From contig CM050665.1 of the NCBI GenBank assembly GCA_027574665.1, positions 1,736,001-1,800,000 of the forward strand: DNA of 64,000 nucleotides, in the 5' to 3' direction. Under the pieces are notes generated by a model. That model had not been told where the DNA came from, did not search any database, and saw only the letters and a program-made list of their open reading frames with translations. Position 1 is the first letter of the stretch. Each line of letters begins with the position of its first letter. Shown here in pieces: positions 22,146 to 42,000 of the stretch. Origin of the DNA: Rhynochetos jubatus (taxonomy: Eukaryota; Chordata; Aves; Eurypygiformes; Rhynochetidae). Made by a program: the position numbers and the translations under genes.

Positions 22146-23731
22146 TACAAGAGGCGAGTCAGGCAGGACTCCGGCCCGGGGCAGCCCCCCACGAGCCGTG
22201 TCCCCTTCCCAGTGGGGATGAGCCCAGACCCCTTCACCTGCTGCAGACGGTGGGGCTGGGGGGGGGGTGGCGGGCAGTGCCTCCCCCATCTCTCCCCAGG
22301 ATGGTTTCAGCAGGCACAAAGGGTGCAGGCCTGGAGCAAACATAGAGCTTTGGCCTGGAGGGGCAAAAGCCAAAGCTGGAGGGCAGGGGGAGTCTGGGAC
22401 CCCCCCACCAGCCCCCCAGCCCCTCCCGCAGCAGGCAGTGCTGGAAGCTGCAAAGCCCAGGGGACGCCCAACCTCTGGCAGCCCCGAGGGGAACAGGCAG
22501 AGAGGAAGAGGGTTGGGGAGAGGCAGCACCCGCCTCCCCCAGCCCAGGGGGTCCCGGGGAGCCCCCGCACACAGCGGGGGGAGCTGGCGGCTGCAGCCAC
22601 CGACCGGCAGTTCCTGTGTGTTGGTGGTCGGGGCCGGACGATGCTCGCGGGAGCCGGGTCCAGCTGCTCTGCATTAGGAAGCCTCGCTCATCGTGATCCG
22701 GCAGGGACGGGTGAAGCAGAGGTTGTGTTTTTCCCCCGCTGGCAGAGCCGAAGGGCAGGGAGGGCAGGAGGAACACAAAGCCTCCTTCTTCCCTCTCTGG
22801 CTCCCAGCTGGAGATGCTGCTGGAAGCATGCTCGCCACTTCCTCCCTTCCTGTGCGAGCAGCAGCTTGGGACCAGCTCCGCTCCCGCACACCCGGCCGGC
22901 CAGGGAGGAGACGCTTCGGCCCCAGCTCCAGCGCAAAGAGCCAGGGTGAGGGTCCACACCTGCCCTCCGGCACGCCCCCGCCAAGTCACAGTGCTGGGAA
23001 GGCAGGATGGGCAGCTCCGGGGTCCAGCGACAGCAGCATTTACAGGCAGAGCTCGCAAGTCTCGGGTCCAAGGTAGCAGCAAGCGCGCGGGGCGGCCCAG
23101 GCAGCGGGACCCACGCTGGGGCAGCCGTTCTGCTCCAAGGCCATGGGAAGGAAGCGTGAGCGGAGCAGAGATGCTGCGGGTCGGGCATTGCGCAGCTGGG
23201 CCAGGGGTGAGATCGGAAACCAGCGGTCAAGGAGCGGCCTCGCAGTCCGAGGAAATCCAGATAGGAGCGTTGGCTGGATGGGAACGGGGAGGGCTGGAGT
23301 CCTGGGAGCGCAGGAGGGCGCTGCCAGCGTCCCCCGCAGCAGGTCCCCGGGTGGCAATGCCACCCAGGCTGGGATGAGCCCAGGAGTGGCTCCACAGCGG
23401 CAGGAGTGGGCAAGGAGCCTGATGGAGTCCTGGCATCCGAGCAGGGTGTCCGGGCGGGGCGGCAGCCCCAGGGGGTGCAGCAGAGCAGGACCCATGGCAG
23501 CAGTGTGGAGCAGGGTCCAGAGCAGCCCTCTGGCAGCAGCACAGGCAAGGGGGGGGCTGCACAGCTCCAGTCCCTCGCCCCTGTGGTGCGAAGCGGGCAG
23601 GGGCCGACCCAGTGAGGTCCTGCTGGCATCCAGAAGCATGACGGACGCAGGCACAGCCTCGAGCCCCCTCTCACGCAGTTCCTCTCTGGCCTTGACTCAC
23701 ACGTGGCTCGGGCTCTGCCCGGAGCCCCTGC

Positions 23732-29734
<6,003 letters not shown>

Positions 29735-30031
29735 GGGGACTCTCCGGGCAGGAGGCGGCTGCGCTGCGGTGCTCCCGGTTCGGCGAGGCTCCTGCGGGAG
29801 AGAAGACAAGCTGAGGGCTCCCCAGACCCGATGCCCGGCAGAGGGGCACGGTGGGACGTGGGCAGTGACTCTGCTCCTGTGGAAGAGGGGCGAGTGGCTG
29901 CCACCCGGCCGGTGACCCCACGTGGCTCAGGTCCCTTGCCCCATCCCGTAGCGCCCCGGTATCTGCTCGGCGGTGACTGACCGGTGGCCGACGCCGGCAC
30001 CTGTCGCTGCCACCGGGCTGCGGCGCGCGAA
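29735..30031 (-). promoter_or_regulatory. MYLK2 5' UTR, leader intron and likely promoter
   Basis: A clean acceptor (CTTCTCTCCCGCAG) ends at 29792, so the first coding exon starts at 29791 with 57 bases of 5' UTR. A plausible non-coding first exon ends at 30001 (GACAG, then GTGCCG). A TTAAAT element on the - strand at about 30055-30060 sits near 30-50 bases before it and could act as a TATA-like box. E-box motifs (CANNTG), expected in a muscle promoter, occur nearby but are too common to weigh. Confidence 0.35.
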
Positions 30032-30061
30032 CAGCCGGCGCGGCCGCGGTGCCAATTTAAG

Positions 30062-33000
30062 GCCACGTCCCCTCGTGGCGTGGCAGGAGACGCCGGCTTC
30101 GGCCCCAGGCTGGCAGAGTGGGGATCAGGCCAGGTGAGCATCCCCAGCACGGGTCCCGCTGCTGCCCACCCCGAACAGCACAGGCGGGTCCGGCCCTGTC
30201 CACTCAGAGGCCATGCGGGCCCCCAGCCCCTGTCCTGCAGCTCTGACTGTCCCCTGCCTGGTGGTGACCACTGCTCCCACCCGAGCTGTCCCCACCACGG
30301 GGACCTGTTGGTGCCTGGCCAGCACGAGGTGCCACCCCGTCCCCTCCAGCCCAGCGCCCATTCCTCAAATCCCTGCTCTGCCCCAGCCACCTCCCCTCCT
30401 CCTGCCCCAAAACACCCCCCCTGCACAGCCTGTGCAACAGTCCAGAGGCTGGGACAGCCCAGCCCTGGAATAAACCCCCCAGCAACCACCCCAGTCCCTT
30501 ACTGGTCTTACTGGGACAGGAGCCATAAGCAGTTGATTCCCAGCCGAGCAGTCCTGTGTCCCACTGCTCGGCACGGGGAGCCCACGGGGACGGAGGCATT
30601 CCTCCCTGGGCTGGGGGCTGCGCTCTCCCCAGGACCCCACGCTGCCATGCCCCAAGTGGGCAGCCACGCGGACCCCCCCCAGCCCCTTTACCTGGGTCCC
30701 GGTGCAGAGGGTGGTCAGGAGGGCAGCATCCGCACTGTGCCAGCGCCCGGAGGGAGCAGCCTCTTCTATCCCGGGTGTAACGGAGCCGGATTAGTGCGGG
30801 CAGAGGAGGATCCTTTACAGCAGCGGGAGCCATCCCGCTTCGCCTTTCCCAGCACCTGTCACTGCTGGAGCCCGTTCAAAGGACACGCCATCTCCCCTGT
30901 CCCCTGCGGGCCGGGGACGCGCAGACACGGAGCAGGGGACGGGGACCGAGCTGCCTCCTGCCCTTGCACCGGCCACGGCAGCGCCCCAAAACCATCCCAC
31001 AGGGATGGCGCTGCTGGACACGGTCTGAGTGGCCAAGTGCTTCCACGTTGCCCACAGGTGACATAAGGTGGCCGCTGGCCACCCCACAGGGGTGGTGGCT
31101 GGGAGCAGCCAGTGACAGTGCCGGCTCCCCGTGGCGCTGAGCTGCGGCCGTGCCCATGGGTGCTGGGGGGGGGGGAGCCGCTCCGAAGGGCCCTGCGCTC
31201 TGCCAGCGTGACCTGGCACCCAAGGGTGCTGCTGGTGCCTGAAGCCACAACAGTGGCCACCAGGAGCCAGGCAGCGGCTGCAGCCTCCTCTGGGAATCAG
31301 TGGAAACACTGATTTCCTGCAAAATGAAGTGTTTTGGGGACCAGGGAAAGCAACAAAGGAGCTGGGGGCACTGCCCGGGATCGCCAGCCCCTGCCGAAGG
31401 TGCAGCGTGTGCTGCTGGGGAGCTGCACCCCATGGCACGGCCTCAGGGACTGCGTGGGGCTGAACGCAGGCACGGAAACCCCGGGGAGGGGGGCACCGGG
31501 GAACGGAGCTGCCAGGGGCACGGCCTGGCCATGCAGGGTCCCAAAACCGCTGGATTCCCACGGGCTACGCCAGGTTCCCAGCCCAGCAGAGCCCTGTTTC
31601 CTTTAAACCCTCGAACCCGAAGGTGAGGAAAGCCTTGCTCACCCGGGGTGCGCACAGCCGCGCTCGGGTTTCGGCGGGGGGCGGGATTGCAGGAGGAACC
31701 CCCGGTAACTGGACCCAGCCCTCGGCGTCCAGCGCTGCCAGGCAGAAGCACTCCAATAATACCAGCTATGAAAACCCCAGAACACCCGTTTGCCGTGGCA
31801 GGGCAGCAGGAGCGCCGGCACAGGGCAGAGGAGGAGGGGCTCGGCCCCTCATATGGGGCTGGTGCTCCTTTTTGGGGGGGCACAGGGGGAGTTGGGGCTC
31901 TGTGGTGGGTGATAAAGCAGCAAGAGTAACTCCCAGCAAGAGAACAAGAGACGGCAAGAGGCTGCCGGGGGCGGAGGGGGGTCAGGCAGCTGCCCCATGC
32001 CAGGCACCCTCCTGGTCCTGCTCCCCATCACCCCTTGCCACCCCCCCGCCAAGGGAATGGGCCCCCTGCTCCACCACGGGGAGGACAGGCAGCAAAGGGC
32101 CAGCGCTGGTGCTGCTGCGGGAGGGGGTTCCCCCCGAGGAGGCTGAGATTACCAGGGGCTCCCCCAGCCTCGGCGCTGCCAGCTGACGGCCGCGGCTGCC
32201 CTCCTGAGCTCCCCGTGGAGCTCGAGCCCTGCCAGGCAGCGAGCCCGGCTGCTCCCACGGGGGAATCACGCACAGCCGAGCTGAGCCGAGGCCACCAACG
32301 TGGGCAGCAGCATCCCGGGAGCACTCGCCTCACCCGCGGCACTTCCCGGGAGGACACACCGCTCTCCAGGCAGGGCAGGGACGGGGCTGCTCCGCGTTGC
32401 CAAATCCCGGCTCCCAGCGAGCCCCCAGGTTCGGGGCATCAGGGGTTGCCAGAGGAGCTGTTCACACGTGGCACTGGGAGCAAGAGAAGCCAGGATGGGG
32501 ACAGGGCCCTGGCCTGGGGCAGCTGCCAAGGGGGGTAGTACAACAGCCTGGGGCATCAGGCAGGAATAACGACCTGGCAGGCAGGACTGCAGCCCCTGCT
32601 GCAGCAGAGCCCACCCCAAGAGCAAAGGGAGAAGGGACGGTCCCCCCAGCCCTTCCCCTGCTACCGGCAGCAGCCCCAGCCCAAAGCTCGCAGGAGAGAT
32701 GCTGCTCCGGCCCGCAGCCAGGGATGGAGAGGGAGGGGAAGGAGTCGGCGCTGCTGTGGCTCGCTCCGATCGTGGCACAGGCCAGCGCTGCCACGGCCCC
32801 AGCAGCTGGCACAGCCCCCAGAGCAGGACCAGCAGCCCCCAAGCTGCAGCACAGGGGCAGAAGCATCTCCCAGCATCCACCACCTCAATGCAAGAGCAAC
32901 GCTCGCTCAGCTGGGACGATGCCGGAGCAGGCACATGGCTCCAACCAGCACAGACGCTGCTATTGTGTGCAGAGGTTGGAGCATCACCAGCATCCACACC

Positions 33001-34344
33001 ACCCGTTCCCAGTACGGCCACTGCTCCGGTGGCAAGCAGGAGTCCCGCCAACACCGCTTCCGCAGGGCACGCCGGCAGGAATAACCAGCAAGACATCATG
33101 CCTCGTGCAGCGGGGACTCTGCCCACCGACTGTCATCGGCAACGTACAGTTTGGAATTGCCTCTCCCCTCCCCTGGCCCAGGGCTGGCATGCACCTGGAG
33201 GCCACCAATGTCACTTGAGGCATGTGCTGCCACCGCTCTGCCAGCCTTTGGCTCTGCACCCTCCCAGCAAGCCCCAGGTGGAAGGAGCATATCCATGGAG
33301 CAGGAGCCCAGGGACCACAGCCATGCCCACAGCCCCCTTGGACCCATGGAAGGTGGGATAAAACCCTCCCAGGAGAGCAGGAGCACCTGCCTGGAACCTG
33401 GCCAGCCTTCCCCAGGCCCCTGCGCATCAGGGTTGGCATCCGGGATCAAGCCTTGGGACAAGGCGAGGAAGGAAAGCGCCGGGAGCAGGCACTGGGGAAG
33501 CCATGGAGGTGGTTCTCCAAAGGAGACACGTGTGAAGGAGGAATGTCCTATGGTTTGGCACTGCTAGGAGAAAAAATTCAACTGTAGGCAAAGGGAAATG
33601 AGCTGAAAGCCCCCTCGCAAGAGGGTTGGGGCAGTGTCAGGGCAAGAGCAGCCGCACACCAGCACTTGGGATGCCTCGACCCAAACACCTGGGGAGCAGC
33701 ACGGCGCTCCAGGTCTCCGCAGAACACGGAAGCAAACCAGCCACCACCAAGGTTGGTTCTTTTTTTTCCCTCCCCTCCCCATTCAGGAACTTAAGCCAGA
33801 GTCTACATTGGCTGCAGCTGGAAAACAGCCTGTCCTGGGGAGAGCTGGCGAGGGCTCAAGCACGCCGTTCCCTAGCGACGCGGTTGTCACAACCTCGGCT
33901 GCACACTTTAACCTTTACGCTTTTGACGGGTAAGGGAGGCTCTGCGTAGCTGAGCTCTGCCCCTTCCCCAGGAAACCCTACACCCTGTCTAAATCGAGCA
34001 GCAGGGCAGGCGAGAACAACATCCCCGCCTGAATCCCGGCCAAGCCAGCCGGGTGGGCACCGACCTGGACACGCCGGCAGCAGCTTAACCACTGCCATCA
34101 GCGCCCAGGACTTCCCCGGATGAGCTGCCATCGTGCTGTGACCGGTCCCAGCGAGGTGATGGGAAGAGACAGGGGAGAAGTCCCAACATCAGCAGAAGAG
34201 CTTCCAGCAGCAGCTCAAGGACAGCAACACAGCTGCCAGCAGCAGCCAGGGAGCACCGAGCATGGATCCGGATCACCAGGACCTGCCCACGGACAGGCTG
34301 TCCTTGCCAGCTTCGTGCCAGGCTAGGTGGGCAGCCAAGGAGGT
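30062..34344. other. MYLK2-TPX2 intergenic stretch
   Basis: This lies upstream of MYLK2 and downstream of TPX2. Long open frames on both strands (for example 29984-31066 and 32266-33126) have no domains, no splice structure and biased composition, so I treat them as chance. Sequences controlling MYLK2 are expected here but cannot be picked out by eye. Confidence 0.4.
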
Positions 34345-34669
34345 ATCACAGAACCATGGAATGGTTTTGGTGGGAAGGGACCTCAAAGCCACCCAGTGCC
34401 ACCCCCTGCCATGGGCAGGGACACCTTCCACAGACCAGGGTGCTCCCAGCCTCATCCAGCCTGGCCTTGGGCACTCCCAGGGATGGGGCATCCACAGCTT
34501 CTCTGGGAACCTGTCCCAGTGCCCCCCACCCTCTGCGGGAAGAATTCCTTCCTGATGGCCCATCTCCATCTCCCTCTTTCTGTTTAAACCCGTCACCCCT
34601 TGTCCTGTCACTCCCTGCCCTTGGGAAAAGCCCCCCCCACTTTCCTGTAGCCCCCCCAGCACTGGAAGG
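34345..34669 (-). mobile_element. CR1 LINE fragment, 3' end, - orientation
   Basis: The plus strand reads the reverse complement of the CR1 3' part. It begins at the CR1 terminus (TCACAGAACCATGG) and passes through the GGGATGGGGCATCCACAGCTTCTCTGGGAACCTGT block. It breaks off after the TTTCCTGTAG-CACTGGAAGG segment. It is truncated at its 5' side, as usual for CR1, and has no open reading frame of the element. Confidence 0.9.
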
Positions 34670-35795
34670 TAATCATATACGCCCAACTAAAAGGCCACAC
34701 ACTAAGCACACCTTTCCGACGGTACCCAAATTCCAAGGAAATCAAAGTAAATGATTGCCATAACCCCCAAACAACAGTTTGTCCTACCCAGACACATTAA
34801 TTCCAAGTTGTCCTGTTCAGAGCAGCACAACAGCTCTGAGCAGCCCAGCCCACACCAGTTCCCACAAGGAATAAAGGCGAGACCCATAAACACCGGAGAG
34901 GCAAAGCCTCCTCCTAATCACAGCCAGGAGAAGCCAAGCCAGCCCAAACTTCACGCCTTTCCAAGCCCGAATCCGAGGGCTCGCTCTTGTTCTTTCTGCC
35001 AATGGCTTCAAGCTCAGCTCCGGACCCCACAGCAGCCCCTTTTGCCGCAGAGCCCTTTCCCACAGAGGAAGCAGCACCACAGGATCACCTGGGTTCGCAG
35101 GACGGGTGACAGCACCACAGACACGGCAGCAGTGGCATCGGGGAGCATCGTCTGGAGTAGCTGCATCCCTCGGCCCTTCCCTTCCGCAGTCACCCCTAAG
35201 GCAAGTCCAGGGCAAAGCCTAAACAGCACAGAAATCACAGCACAGCGCTAAGGCAGGAAATAATTCTCAGCAAACTTTAATCGAGACTCTACCAGCTCTT
35301 CCCAGTGCCAGGCGTTTTGCCGCCCAGCACGTTCGAGCACTCGGTCCGTATTTGGTTCTGCCAGCCTGGCTTGGAGACGCCTTTAGCCAAGGGAACTGCG
35401 CAGCGGGAGCCAGGGAAGCAGCTCCCAGCAAGGCGTTTGCCAGTTGAGCAATTCCCCAAATAGAACGGCTTCGGCTATAGAACAGCAGAAGGTTTGAGGC
35501 TCTGATGTACACAAGGAAGGGCTTTAAAGCGTGGGCAGGATTCATCTCGGCGCTCAGCTAACCCTCACCAAAGGTCAGGCCTGCGATACGCTGGCTCGCC
35601 GAGCCGCGTTAAACTCAAGATTAAACACGTACTAAAAGCTTGAGAAGCACACACTTAAAACCAAAAATACTTCAAAGTACCAAGCCAAGGCAGCTCTTCC
35701 AGATGCTCACATCCCTGTACGTTCACCGAGGGCCCTTCCCCGAAATCCCTTCCGCAGGAAAGGCATTCAGCCCGCCAGCAATCGGATTGGGAGTT
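34670..35795. other. Unassigned stretch beyond the TPX2 3' end
   Basis: No gene or repeat recognised. It is less GC-rich than the sequence to the left and lies just past the predicted TPX2 polyadenylation site. Confidence 0.35.
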
Positions 35796-35801
35796 TTTAT
35801 T
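35796..35801 (-). terminator. TPX2 polyadenylation signal
   Basis: Plus-strand TTTATT gives AATAAA on the - strand, about 270 bases after the TPX2 stop codon at 36067. Confidence 0.7.
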
Positions 35802-36066
35802 TAGTTCGGGTACACAATATCAAAACCTGGTTTAGTCTCTAGTGAACGAGACGGGTAGGTGCGGAGGGAGGCCACGGGGCTGGCTGGGCACCGCCTGGAC
35901 GCTGCGCCGCAGCCACCAGCCTGACGCGGAGTTAAACTACGAGACGTAACAATAATGGAACCAAGCGCGGGAGCAGAGAGCGAGCAGCCACGTAAAAACA
36001 ACTGTTCCCTCTTTGCCAGGAGCGGAGCGGGGTGGTATCTCACTCCTGTCATCGCACGGATGTGTA

Positions 36067-39000
36067 TCAGCACCGGAACCTATCTGAGAAGTTGGGAGAC
36101 CTCGGCATGGTCAGGGGCTGATCACTGGGCTTCACTTCTACGCTGCGGTATTTGCGTATCGGCTTTGCCCTGTGAACCTGCAAAAACAGAAACGAGGGGC
36201 AAGGTGAAGCGAACGGCTGCGGTTAGGATGAAGCTGAAGGCGAGCTGTCGGTGGGACGAAGGCAGGCGTTGGCCTACAGGACCACCATGCTGCCTGGGGC
36301 ACTGGAGTGAGCCCCAGGGAACGTGCACAGTGCGTGTTGGGATGTGGATTTTACAAGGGTCATTCTGCGCCCAGCTCTGGGGCCGAACAGCAGGAGGACA
36401 CGGAGCTGTTGAAGAAAATCCAGAGGGGGCCACGGAGATGCTCTGGGGGCTGGAGCCCCTCTGCCATGGGGACAGGCTGGGGGAGTTGGGGGGTTCAGCC
36501 TGGAGAAGGGAAGGCTCTGGGGAGACCTCAGAGCCCCTTCCAGTGCCTGGGGGGCTACAAGAAAGCTGGGGGGGGCTTTTCCCAAGGGCAGGGAGTGACA
36601 GGACAAGGGGTGATGGGTTTAAACAGAAAGAGGGAGATGGAGATGGGCCATCAGGAAGGAATTCTTCCCAGAGAGGGTGGGGGGCACTGGGACAGGTTCC
36701 CAGAGAAGCTGTGGGTGCCCCATCCCTGGGAGTGTCCAAGGCCAGGCTGGATGAGGCTTGTAGCAACCTGGTCTGGTGGAAGGAGTCCCTGCCCGTGGCA
36801 GGGGGTGGGGCTGGGGGGGCTTTGGGGTCCCTTCCAGCCCAAACCATCCTGTGATTCTGCTCCAATGACATGTGCACAGCCCCAAAAAAGTCAGTGCTCT
36901 CAGCAGAGCTGCCTTTTTTCTGTTTAAGGCCAGCTGTAAAATTAACGAGGAGTCAGTTTGCAACAGGGAAACCTGAAAAGGGAGCCCTAACGCAGCTCAG
37001 CGCTGACACGAGCTCATGCCGTACATTCACACATCCCCTGGGGTTACTTCACAGCCCCTGCTCGGAAATAGCTCACTTACCATTTCTTGCCTTAGCTTAG
37101 TGACTTCTTCCTTGTCCCGCTCCTCTTGCTGCTGCCTGATCTGCTCCTGTTGCCTCTCCTTCACAGCTTCTCTGTCTGCCAAGTGTTTTTCAAACACTTG
37201 CCGCTCTTTAGCTCTTTTTTCCGTTGCCAGCTCAAAGCTTTCAGGAACTACAGAACCAGAAAGGCTCTCTGAGTTTGGAAATAGAGGAGATAAGGTTGGT
37301 GCAAAGACAGTCAGTAAAGCAGAGCAGTACTAACATCGAGCCTCCCTCCGGAGTGCTTCACCGGACAGGGGCGGTTAGTAAGTACCTCCAGGTTTTGGGA
37401 AAGAGAAAACCCTCACGCCCAAACACGAGCAGCGTGAATGCAGATGTGGCACAGGGCTTCTCACAGGAGGGAGCAAGCACACAATTGTTAGTAAAACCAG
37501 CCAAAAAAATCTTGTTTGTATAACCTACAGAGCTTAGTCGAGCCTTCATCTCGTTAGAAACGTGAGGAAGAGACTGACAGCCGCTGCAGAAATGCCAGCT
37601 GTCTGCAGGGAGCTCCTCGCATCCCATTTACCCTTATCCCAAGCTAGCACACATCAATCATCTGCCAATTGTAGCGTAGCTGTTAAATACAGCTGCCACG
37701 TTAGCGCAGGACAGGGGGGCAGCGGAGAGGAAACTCCCCCGGCTCCCCGGGGACATGAGCTGTTAGGGAATTAGTTGATTAAGCGCGTGGCACTGTTGGC
37801 TGTGCCGATAAAGAGGCAACAGCCAGTCTAAACATCGCTTAATTGCATGGCTTCCGAGTTATCAGCCAAGCCCGGGCAGCAAGTACTTGTAATTCTACCT
37901 GATAACAGCTTATTTTCCTTTTTAGGCACAAAAGGTTCCTGGTACACCACGGTGTTGGGCCGAGCTTTAAAACATGCCGCCTCTTTCTGCTTTTTCAGGT
38001 CTTCCTCAAGCTGCAAGAGAAGAGAGATCATCAACCCCAGGCATCATAAAGAGACCATCTCATCACCCTCCGGCATTCCCAACACTGGAAAAGTTGACGT
38101 ACATCAAGTTATTTGCATAGAAAATAGTATTAAAGCCCAAAAGTTGTGTCACTTGGGGCCTGCCAGTTCCTTTTGCCAAAAATAGCCTAAAGAAAGCATC
38201 AAGTGTCCACTGCAGACTTCACATGAGGAAAGCAGCATATTATTGATATGTTGATAAATCCCCGAGCACAGAGACGGTCAAAGGGATCCAGCTGCACATA
38301 GCTGCTGCTTCAAAACCCCCAGCAGCCGGGGTCGTGCACACAGTCGGGGTACATCCCATCACTAAAACCCCCAGTCACCAACCCTTCACCCACAGCACAG
38401 ACCCCACGCAGAGGGCAGAAGCACTCATTGCTCCGACACAGATCCCAGCAAACTCAAGCAGGACACGCTGGGAAGTCGATCACAACTCCACCAGCTACAC
38501 AACGTCTGGCCGTACCTGTTACCCTTGGCGCCCTACCTGCTGTTTCCAGCTCTGCTGCTTGGCAGCTCCCCGTTCGTCCACCTGCAGATTGAACGGCTCA
38601 GGCTGGGTTGGGGTTTTGACCTTCTTTTCTGGCAGCTTAACGTGGTCAAAGTAAGGCAGACGCAGCGCTTTGAACTTCGGCACCTGAAAGAGGGCAGATG
38701 TGGATTAGATCTAGGGAAGGAATCCTTTCCAGAGAGGGTGGAGGGCACTGGGACAGGTTCCCAGAGAAGCTGTGGATGCCCCATCCCTGGGAGTGCCCAA
38801 GGCCAGGCTGGATGAGGCTTGGAGCACCCTGGGCTAGTGGAGGGTGTCCCTGCCCGTGGCAGGGGGTGGGACTGGGGGGGCTTTGAGGTCCCTTCCCACC
38901 CAAACCATTCCATGGTTCTATGAAACACACGGAAACCTTTCTCACCGTTTCCTCAAAGGCACGAAGCTTTGGAAGTGTAACAGCCAACCCGACACGACGC

Positions 39001-42000
39001 CAAGTCCCACCGCTCCCTTTTTAATCTGCATGGAATCCAAGGTGGCTTTTGGCTCTTACCTCTTCCTTCTGCAATTCCTCTATTTTTTTCTCTTTCTGGA
39101 TTTGCCGCTCTCTGTCACGGGCGTCAAACGAGAAGGGACAAACTTGCACGTGCCTCTGGTCTGGCATTTTGGGTTTGAAGGGCACTCCGTAGTGTGGCAT
39201 CGGGTTCGCTTTGATCACGGGGACCACCTCTTTCTCCTGAAGGGATATTAGCATTAGGATCTGACACAGCACCGGATTTCTGCAGAAAGGCTACAAGCCC
39301 TGCCCAACGGAGCCATGAACACCGGAGTCCCTTTAATAAGGGTCACAGCAGTGTCACACGAACACTCCGGACACTGCAAAATTAGCAACACAGAACGTAC
39401 TGACTGACAGGCATCCTGCACGCCAGGCAAGTCCCTCCTCTTTCCCAACCTCTGTCCGTTCTGGTACTCATCTTAAGTAGACTGTAATTCTTTAACACCC
39501 TCTTCACAAGAGGGAAAGGAGGAAGGATGTGATGCATTCCAAATCCTGCTCCCCACCTTCAGGGAGGAGAGACATCCCGTGCAGCACCTGCCCTTCTCAA
39601 TAACAGAGCAGGGAAGGGCAACGACCCTCAAAGACCCAAGCGGTCTGCTTTCCTCCCGCACAGCGGCCACACCGCGGTGACCCTACTCTGTGCCCTCACG
39701 TTTAAAGCGAGTTATTCCATTCTGTATGAAAATTCCAGCTTCTGCAGAACGAGGACCAGCAGATAGCTGGTTTGAAGGGAAGGGCACAGAGCAAGAGGGG
39801 CACTGGAGGCACTGCCTGACCAGAGGGACAGGGCTCACCAGGCCAAGCCCGCCGGCAGAGGTGCAGCGGGCTGGCCAAAGCAGTCACCGTGGGGCCACCA
39901 GGAGGCTTGACCTTCACAGGTTACCTTTTCCTCATCTTTGCCAGACACTCGGGTTCTGCTTTTCAAGGTGAAGACTGGAGACTTGGGGACTGTAACAGGA
40001 AGCACTTTCTTCTCTGGAACACCCTGTTCGGAAGAGCCAGTAAGGAGCCACCCAAGTGCCAAAACCAAGCGCTGCAGAGCAACAACCCAACGTAGCGCCG
40101 TACGTGCTCACTGCAGCTCTTACCCAATGACAGACGGCGCTTATGCAAGATGATTAAATACATAGTGCAACACAGCTAGGTACTTGGAAGCTAATTGCCA
40201 CCCCCATCCCCATTCCCAGGTGTGGGGGATTACTCAATTTACCACAACATCCTCCAGGATTTTCGTTGGACATGGCCTGGAATGGAATTCAAAGTGCTCT
40301 TCCTCCTGATGCTTCTTACTCTCACGCTCCTGGATCCTTTTCTCTATTTCCAACTCAAAGCCAATGGGTTGCGTGAGTTCCTTCACAGTGGGTTTCCTGG
40401 GCAGGAGCGGGCCACCCTCAAAGATTTTGTGATCGAGCTCTCGTGCTTTGAATTTGTACCTACGCAGGGGAGACGGTCAAGATGCAGCTTCTAGCCAATG
40501 GCTTCTCACAGCGAGTCAGGTGCAGCAGCAGTCGTGCCACACACAGGTTACACGGTGCACAGCTCTAGTTAACAACTCCTCCTTTGCTTTTGACACAGCG
40601 AGACATTAAGGAAAACCTTACGGATTGCTCCTTGGAAACCCAAAACTTTGCCTACAGGAGAGTTTGGAAGCACCTGCAGGCTGTACTGCTATACTGGGCT
40701 TGCTTTACTACTCACAAGCTGTACTCAAACCCAAGATCAGCTCCCCTGAAAACACCTACGAAACTAATTGGCTGCTTTTCACATCCCTCCAATCGAGCCA
40801 CAGGATCACACACAAGCTGAAGGAATCTCAGAGTTATGCTACTCATTCTTTTACACAAAAGGGGTAATTCCTGAGATGTGATATTTTGGCATCTGAAAGA
40901 TACTCCCAGCACAGTACGATTCTCTCTTGGAGGACTAGAGTAAACCTTTACTTACTGCTGAATTTTCTCTAGTTCCTCTGCTTCTAACTCCGCTGTAGTT
41001 TTGCAGGTGACGGGCCGGAAGCGCTGCTTTGTCAGAAGCAGTGGTGTTTTAGGGTTTGTTAGCCGAGCTTTCACCAGCTTTCCAGGAACTGGGCCTGTAA
41101 ATTCAAGTCACAACCTACTCAGTGGAGCACTCAAAGCATCGTTCTTGCTCTGCCACCATCGCGGCGGACATCCTCCCGGCTGGAAATAGCCAGGACTGCT
41201 CACCTTCATCAGACTTCCTCTTCCTCAAGTGGTAACGAGAGGGTGTGCGCTTTTGGAATGCTTCCACCTGCTCAGCAAGGGACACGTATTCTGATGTGGT
41301 TTCCTCGAGTTTCCTTTTGTTTCCTTGGGACAGATTGAAGGGTTTGGGGACAGTGGGTCCCTTGGGCATTCGTCCCTGGAGATGAAAAAACTAGTTATTA
41401 TGGCTGTTTAATGACACTTCATTTCCCTGTTGATTCACAGTACCAGTCCTGTCCCCTCAGTGAAAAGGTGACGCTTCACACTAGACACAAGTGTTCACAC
41501 ACACCAAACACCCTGGGGCACCGCAGGGCCTGGAAGACACTGCAAAGTGAAATGCTCTGGGGGCTGGAGCCCCTCTGCCCTGGGGACAGGCTGGGGGAGT
41601 TGGGGGGTTCAGCCTGGAGAAGGGAAGGCTCTGGGGAGACCTCAGAGCCCCTTCCAGTGCCTGGGGGGGGCTACAAGAAAGCTGGGGGGGCTTTTCCCAA
41701 GGGCAGGGAGTGACAGGACAAGGGGTGATGGGTTTAAACGGAAAGAGGGAGATGGAGATGGGCCATCAGGAAGGAATTCTTCCTGCAGAGGGTGGGGGGC
41801 ACTGGGACAGGTTCCCAGAGAAGCTGTGGATGCCCCATCCCTGGGAGTGCCCAAGGCCAGGTTGGATGAGGCTTGGAGCAACCTGGGCTAGTGGAAGGTG
41901 TCCTTGTCCGTGGCAGGGGGTGGGGCTGGGGGGGCTTTGAGGTCCCTTCCCACCCAAACCCTTCTGTGATTAAAGCATGAAGTGTAACGACCAGAAAAAA

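Noticed and set aside
32266-33126. 286-residue - strand frame between MYLK2 and TPX2 with hydrophobic stretches
   Set aside because: No homology that I recognise, no splice sites or promoter, and overlapping long frames on the other strand.
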